Below, piece by piece: positions 60,367 through 64,000 of a stretch of DNA of 64,000 nucleotides (the stretch's first letter is position 1; each line of letters starts with the position of its first letter). Position numbers and translations under genes: made by a program. Source of the DNA: Streptantibioticus cattleyicolor NRRL 8057 = DSM 46488. GTDB taxonomy: Bacteria; Actinomycetota; Actinomycetes; Streptomycetales; Streptomycetaceae. The DNA is taken from NCBI RefSeq assembly GCF_000240165.1, contig NC_017586.1:1364001-1428000 (forward strand). The letters are read 5' to 3'. Under the pieces are notes generated by a model. It saw nothing but the letters and a program-made list of their open reading frames with translations. It was not told the DNA's origin and searched no databases.

Positions 60367-61269
60367 ATGCGTATCGCTGTGACCGGTGCGAGCGGACTGA
60401 TCGGCGCCGCGCTCGTCCGTACCCTGCGCGCCGACGGCCACGAGGTGGTCCGGCTGGTGCGGCGCGCCCCGGCGGGCCCGGACGAGGCGGGGTGGGACCC
60501 GCTCGGCGGCCGGGTGGACGCCGCGGGGCTGGCCGGCTGTACGGCCGTGGTCCATCTGGCCGGCGCGGGGATCGGCGACCACCGGTGGACGGCCCGCTAC
60601 AAACGCACCCTGCGCGACAGCCGCGTGCTGGGCACCCGGACCCTGGCCCGTGCCCTGGCCGAGCTGCCCGAGCCGCCGAAGGTGCTGGTCAACGGCTCGG
60701 CGATCGGCATCTACGGGGACACCGGCGACCGGCGCACCGACGAGTCGGCGCCGCCCGGGCACGGCTTCCTGGCCGAGCTGTGCCAGGAGTGGGAGGCGGC
60801 GGCGGATCCGGCGCGGGAGGCCGGGGTGCGTACCGTCCACGCCCGCACCGGGCTGGTGGTGGCGCGCGGCGGCGGGGCGTGGGGGCGGCTCTTCCCGTTG
60901 TTCCGGGCCGGTCTGGGCGGGCGGCTGGGCAGCGGACGGCAGTACTGGAGCTTCATCTCGCTCCACGACGAGGTGGCGGCGCTGCGCCATCTGATCGACA
61001 CCGAGGAACTGTCCGGCCCGGTCAACCTCACCGCCCCGGAGCCGGTCACCAACCGGGAGGTGACGGCGGCGATGGGCCGGGTGCTGCGGCGGCCGGCGTT
61101 CGCCGCCGTGCCGGAGGCGGCGCTGCGCCTCGCGCTCGGCGAACTCGCCGGGGACGTCCTCGCCAGCCAGCGGGTGGTCCCGGCCCGGCTGTCGGCGTCC
61201 GGCTTCACCTTCGCCTTCCCCTCCGTCGACGAGGCGATCCGCGCGGCGCTGGACGAGGGCCGCCGATGA
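60367..61269 (+). CDS. TIGR01777-family NAD(P)-binding epimerase-like protein
   Basis: A 300-aa extended-SDR protein of the TIGR01777/YfcH family. Rossmann motif VTGASGLIGAALV at the N-terminus, NGSAIGIYGDTGD with the conserved Tyr, and the family's C-terminal DUF1731-type segment. The reaction is not known; in other bacteria these proteins are linked to cell division or envelope traits. I chose ATG 60367 so that the protein begins with the first beta strand; AGGA lies eight bases upstream. Confidence 0.88.
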   Translation: MRIAVTGASGLIGAALVRTLRADGHEVVRLVRRAPAGPDEAGWDPLGGRVDAAGLAGCTAVVHLAGAGIGDHRWTARYKRTLRDSRVLGTRTLARALAELPEPPKVLVNGSAIGIYGDTGDRRTDESAPPGHGFLAELCQEWEAAADPAREAGVRTVHARTGLVVARGGGAWGRLFPLFRAGLGGRLGSGRQYWSFISLHDEVAALRHLIDTEELSGPVNLTAPEPVTNREVTAAMGRVLRRPAFAAVPEAALRLALGELAGDVLASQRVVPARLSASGFTFAFPSVDEAIRAALDEGRR

Positions 61270-61445
61270 ACGTCAATGGACGGCGGCGCGCCCGTCGTTG
61301 ACCAGGCATGTCCTCAAGTGATCTGCCGATAGGGCTACTTGATCGCCGAATGGCATATTTCCTTGGGAATTCGCCGGTATTGGTTCACGCGGTTGTGGGC
61401 ATCACCCTTCGAGCGGGGAGCGTGGCCGACTTCGGGAGGGGCACC
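61270..61445. other. Less GC-rich promoter region upstream of the FAD oxidoreductase
   Basis: About 175 bases with an AT-rich patch at 61320-61390, the lowest GC of the neighbourhood. It probably holds the promoter of the gene at 61446, but no good -35/-10 pair can be named. Confidence 0.45.
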
Positions 61446-62705
61446 GTGCCGTTGCACGCATGCCGTACGGACGTCGTCGTCGTGGGGGCGGGCCTGGCGG
61501 GCCTGGCCGCCGCGCACCATCTGATCAGCGCCGGGGTCACCGTCACCGTGCTGGAGGCGGGCGACCGGGTCGGCGGCCGTATGGCCACCGACGAGGTGGC
61601 CGGTTTCCGGCTCGACCGCGGCAGCCGGCTGCTCAGCAGCGCGTATCCGGAACTGAGCCGTACCCCGGGGCTGGAGGGGCTGCGGCTGCTGCCGGTCACC
61701 CCGGTGGTGCCGCCGCACGCGGGCGGCCACGGCTACCGCCCCGGTGATCCCCGGGCGGCGCTGCACCGGGCCCGGCTCGGCGCGGCGCTGGGCCGGCTGG
61801 CCACCACCCCGACCAGGCGGCTGCTGGCCCGTCCGGAGACCACGGCCGCGGCGGCGCTGACCGCCCGGGGCTTCCCGCCGCGCGGCGTCGACGCGTTCCT
61901 GCGCCCGCTGCTCTCCTCGCTCCTCGGCGACCCGGAGCTGACCAGCTCCAGCCGCTGCGCCGACCTGGTGCTGCGCGGGTACGCCCGGGGGCGGCTGGCG
62001 CTCCCGGCCGGCGGTGCCGCCGTCCTGCCCGCCCTGCTGGCCGCCGCGCTGCCGCCGGGGACGGTACGCCTCGGGGTGCACGCGACCGCGGTGGCGGCCA
62101 ACTCGGTCAGCACGGTGGAGTGCGGCGAACTGTCCTGCCGGGCGGCGGTGGTGGCGACCGGGGCGCGGGACGCCGAGGCGCTGCTGCCGGGGCTGCGGGT
62201 GCCCGCGTTCCACCCGGTCACCGTGGTGCACCACGCCGCCGCCCGGCCGCCGTCGCACGACCCGGTGCTGCTGCTGCCGGGCCGGCGGGGCGGCCCGGTG
62301 GCCAACACCATGGTGGCCAGCGCCGTCGACCCCTCGCGGGCCCCGGCGGGCCGGGCGCTGATCACCACCACCGTGCTCGGCGCCGCCGCCACGGTGCCCG
62401 CCGACCGCCTCGACCGGGCGGTCCGTGCGCAGCTCGCCGAGTTGTACGCCGCCGACACCGCCGGCTGGGAGCTGCTCGCGGTCCACCACGACCCCGAGGC
62501 GGTGCCCGCGATGCCGCCGCCGCACGACGTACGCCGCCCGGTGCGGGTGCTGGCCGGGCTCTACGTGTGCGGCGACCACCGGGACACCAGCACCGTGCAG
62601 GGCGCCCTCTTCTCCGGCCGCCGCGCCGCCCACCACGTGATGCGCGACTTCGGCATCCGTCCCGGGTACGGCGACACCGCGCGCGATCTGCCGACGGCGG
62701 CGTGA
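61446..62705 (+). CDS. FAD-dependent oxidoreductase (amine oxidase/phytoene desaturase-like)
   Basis: A 419-aa flavoprotein. The dinucleotide-binding motif VVVVGAGLAGLAAAHHL near residue 8 is followed by LEAGDRVGGRMATDE, both hallmarks of the amine-oxidase/desaturase group, and the C-terminal FAD-contact LYVCGDHRDTSTVQGALFSG. The substrate is unknown; homologues occur across Streptomyces. The GTG at 61446 has GGGAGGGG four to six bases upstream; an in-frame start at 61308 would add residues unlike the family. Confidence 0.85.
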   Translation: MPLHACRTDVVVVGAGLAGLAAAHHLISAGVTVTVLEAGDRVGGRMATDEVAGFRLDRGSRLLSSAYPELSRTPGLEGLRLLPVTPVVPPHAGGHGYRPGDPRAALHRARLGAALGRLATTPTRRLLARPETTAAAALTARGFPPRGVDAFLRPLLSSLLGDPELTSSSRCADLVLRGYARGRLALPAGGAAVLPALLAAALPPGTVRLGVHATAVAANSVSTVECGELSCRAAVVATGARDAEALLPGLRVPAFHPVTVVHHAAARPPSHDPVLLLPGRRGGPVANTMVASAVDPSRAPAGRALITTTVLGAAATVPADRLDRAVRAQLAELYAADTAGWELLAVHHDPEAVPAMPPPHDVRRPVRVLAGLYVCGDHRDTSTVQGALFSGRRAAHHVMRDFGIRPGYGDTARDLPTAA

Positions 62706-62709
62706 CGGG

Positions 62710-64000
62710 TCAGGCTCCGACCACCCCCAGGGCCGCGGCGCGTTCGTGGAAGGCACGGGCGGCGGGTGCGTCGCGGTAGGGCTCCAGCCGGCGGCCGAAG
62801 TCGCGTACGTACTCCAGGGCGCGCACCGAACGCATCTCGGACGCCTGCTGGAGGGCCTCGGTGGCCTGGGCGCACGCCTGGTCCAGCTCGCCGAGGCCGA
62901 GCCGGGCGGTGGCCAGCACGGTGCGGCAGAAGACGCGGCTGCGCGCGTATCCGGGGGCGCGCAGTTGCAGCGAGCGTTCGGCGTGCTGCACCGCCTGCCG
63001 GTACTGCTGGAGGTCGCGGTGGCAGTGCGCGAACTCGTCGGCGAGCTGGGCCTCGTCGAAGAAGCGGGCCCAGAACGGCACGTCGTCCCCGGGGCGGGCG
63101 GCCTCCAGGGCGCGTTCGGCCCGGGCCAGCGCGGTGGCGCAGGCGCGGGCCTCGCCGAGCACCCCGTGGCCGCGGGCCTCGGCGGCGTGCAGCAGCGCCT
63201 GCACCACCGGCGGCGCCCCGCTGCCCACGCCCTGCTGGGCGACCCGGGCGAGCTGCACCGCCTCCCGGCCGTGCCCGAGGTAGACCGCCTGCCGGCTCAT
63301 GGTCACCAGCACGTAGCCGCCGTAGACCCGGTCGCCGGCGGCCTGCGACAGCCGCAGCGCCTGCACGAAGTACCGCTGGGCCAGGCCGTGCGCGCCGATG
63401 TCGTAGGAGGTCCAGCCGGCCAGCCGGGTCAGGTCGGCGGTGGCGGCGAAGAGCTTGCGGCCCAGCGTCTCGCCGTAACTGCCGCGCAGCATCGGCTCGG
63501 CCTCGTGCTCCAGGTAACGCACCAGGGCCTGGCGGGCGTGGCCGCCGCCGTAGGCGTTGTCGAGCGAGCGGAACAGTTCGCCGACCGAGCGCAGCGCGTG
63601 GATGTCGCCGGTGGTGACCCGGCGCCCCGGGCGGCCGTCGGTGCCGCGGCCGGCCGTCCGGCCCCGGTTCTGCGCGGGCACCCGGGGCGCGGCGCGGGCG
63701 GCGGACGTCCCGGGGTGGGCGTCGGGGCCCTGGGCGGCGGGGCCGTGCGCCACCCGTTCGTCGGCCCGGCCGATGAGCCAGTCGCGGCTGGGCACCACGA
63801 GCCCGGCCGGGGTGAAGGCGATCTTGCGCAGCTCGGCCTGGCCACCGGTGTCCTTGCGCCACAGCCCGCTGACGATGTCCACCGCCTCCTCCGGGGTGGC
63901 GGCGAACTCCAGCCCGGCGTAGACCGGCGCGCAGGCTTCCAGGCCGAGGTCCTGGGCGCTGAGCCGGCGGCCGAGCCGGCGGGTGAAGACCTCGGCGATC
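62710..64000 (-). CDS. NsdA-like regulatory protein with TPR-type repeats, N-terminus cut by the window
   Basis: At least 430 residues are visible and the frame is open at the window end, so the helix-turn-helix expected at the N-terminus is missing. The first visible part (IAEVFTRRLGRRLSAQDLGLEA) matches the region after the HTH in streptomycete NsdA-type regulators. The C-terminal half, from about residue 150, is alpha-helical with tetratricopeptide-like repeats. NsdA negatively affects sporulation and antibiotic production in S. coelicolor; this is a paralogue-like relative, not proven to act likewise. It converges on the FAD oxidoreductase gene. Confidence 0.82.
   Translation of the reverse strand, partial: IAEVFTRRLGRRLSAQDLGLEACAPVYAGLEFAATPEEAVDIVSGLWRKDTGGQAELRKIAFTPAGLVVPSRDWLIGRADERVAHGPAAQGPDAHPGTSAARAAPRVPAQNRGRTAGRGTDGRPGRRVTTGDIHALRSVGELFRSLDNAYGGGHARQALVRYLEHEAEPMLRGSYGETLGRKLFAATADLTRLAGWTSYDIGAHGLAQRYFVQALRLSQAAGDRVYGGYVLVTMSRQAVYLGHGREAVQLARVAQQGVGSGAPPVVQALLHAAEARGHGVLGEARACATALARAERALEAARPGDDVPFWARFFDEAQLADEFAHCHRDLQQYRQAVQHAERSLQLRAPGYARSRVFCRTVLATARLGLGELDQACAQATEALQQASEMRSVRALEYVRDFGRRLEPYRDAPAARAFHERAAALGVVGA

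Noticed and set aside
1-64000. tRNA, rRNA, insertion sequences, prophage, integrase attachment sites or secondary-metabolite genes
   Set aside because: None was seen on either strand by reading; a dedicated tRNA or repeat search was not possible here.

Overview
The window looks like chromosomal core DNA of a Streptomyces or a close relative in the Streptomycetaceae. Base composition is very GC-rich with G/C at almost every third codon position, GTG and TTG starts are frequent, many genes overlap by ATGA/GTGA, and the gene set and order (glkA, trpD, qcrCAB, ctaCDFE, adoK-type kinase, erpA, nadA, pspA, cobU-cobT-cobS, pepA, lpdA-sucB) resemble, from memory, the SCO21xx region of S. coelicolor. 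I see no phage, insertion sequence, CRISPR array, tRNA, rRNA or specialised-metabolite cluster. Both ends cut genes.

Layout. 1-13.4 kb: end of a sensor kinase, PlsC acyltransferase, esterase, endonuclease-fold protein, glucokinase, an ArsA-like ATPase with an SRPBCC protein, a metallophosphoesterase, a long-chain acyl-CoA synthetase, a GT4 glycosyltransferase and a multi-membrane PIG-V-like transferase. 13.4-20.4 kb: cell-envelope enzymes (M48 protease, zinc-protease-like lipoprotein, two NlpC/P60 hydrolases) and a NYN-domain protein; one NlpC/P60 gene has a c-di-AMP (ydaO) riboswitch. 20.5-24.5 kb: rhomboid protease, stand-alone Lrp/AsnC effector domain, a SufS-like class V aminotransferase behind a SAM-IV riboswitch, and trpD. 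24.6-34.1 kb: the bc1-aa3 respiratory genes, qcrCAB with ctaE and ctaCDF, separated by an atypical receiver protein and an L,D-transpeptidase. 34.4-43.2 kb: cysteine desulfurase-TusA fusion, adenosine-kinase-like protein, ErpA, NadA, a GNAT protein and a two-component system. 43.3-51.7 kb: PspAA-PspA, DUF3043, methyltransferase, HtrA-like protease, cobalamin nucleotide-loop genes. 52-57.1 kb: leucyl aminopeptidase, then E3 and E2 of 2-oxoacid dehydrogenase complexes. 57.2-64 kb: WYL regulator, SDR, DUF4240, GNAT, TIGR01777 epimerase, FAD oxidoreductase and an NsdA-like TPR regulator.

Common themes are aerobic energy metabolism (E2/E3, NAD synthesis, Fe-S supply by the desulfurases and ErpA, bc1-aa3) and envelope maintenance (PspA, HtrA, P60, L,D-transpeptidase, M48, PlsC).

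No wholly new multi-gene system is evident. The most interesting signals are regulatory: two riboswitches, a perfect CRP-type palindrome, a palindrome shared by the acyl-CoA synthetase and lpdA promoters, a perfect palindrome over the ctaE start codon, three phased inverted repeats before nadA, a large two-block inverted repeat before cobT, and several start codons placed as in leaderless mRNAs. All functional calls come from reading the sequence; no database search was run.
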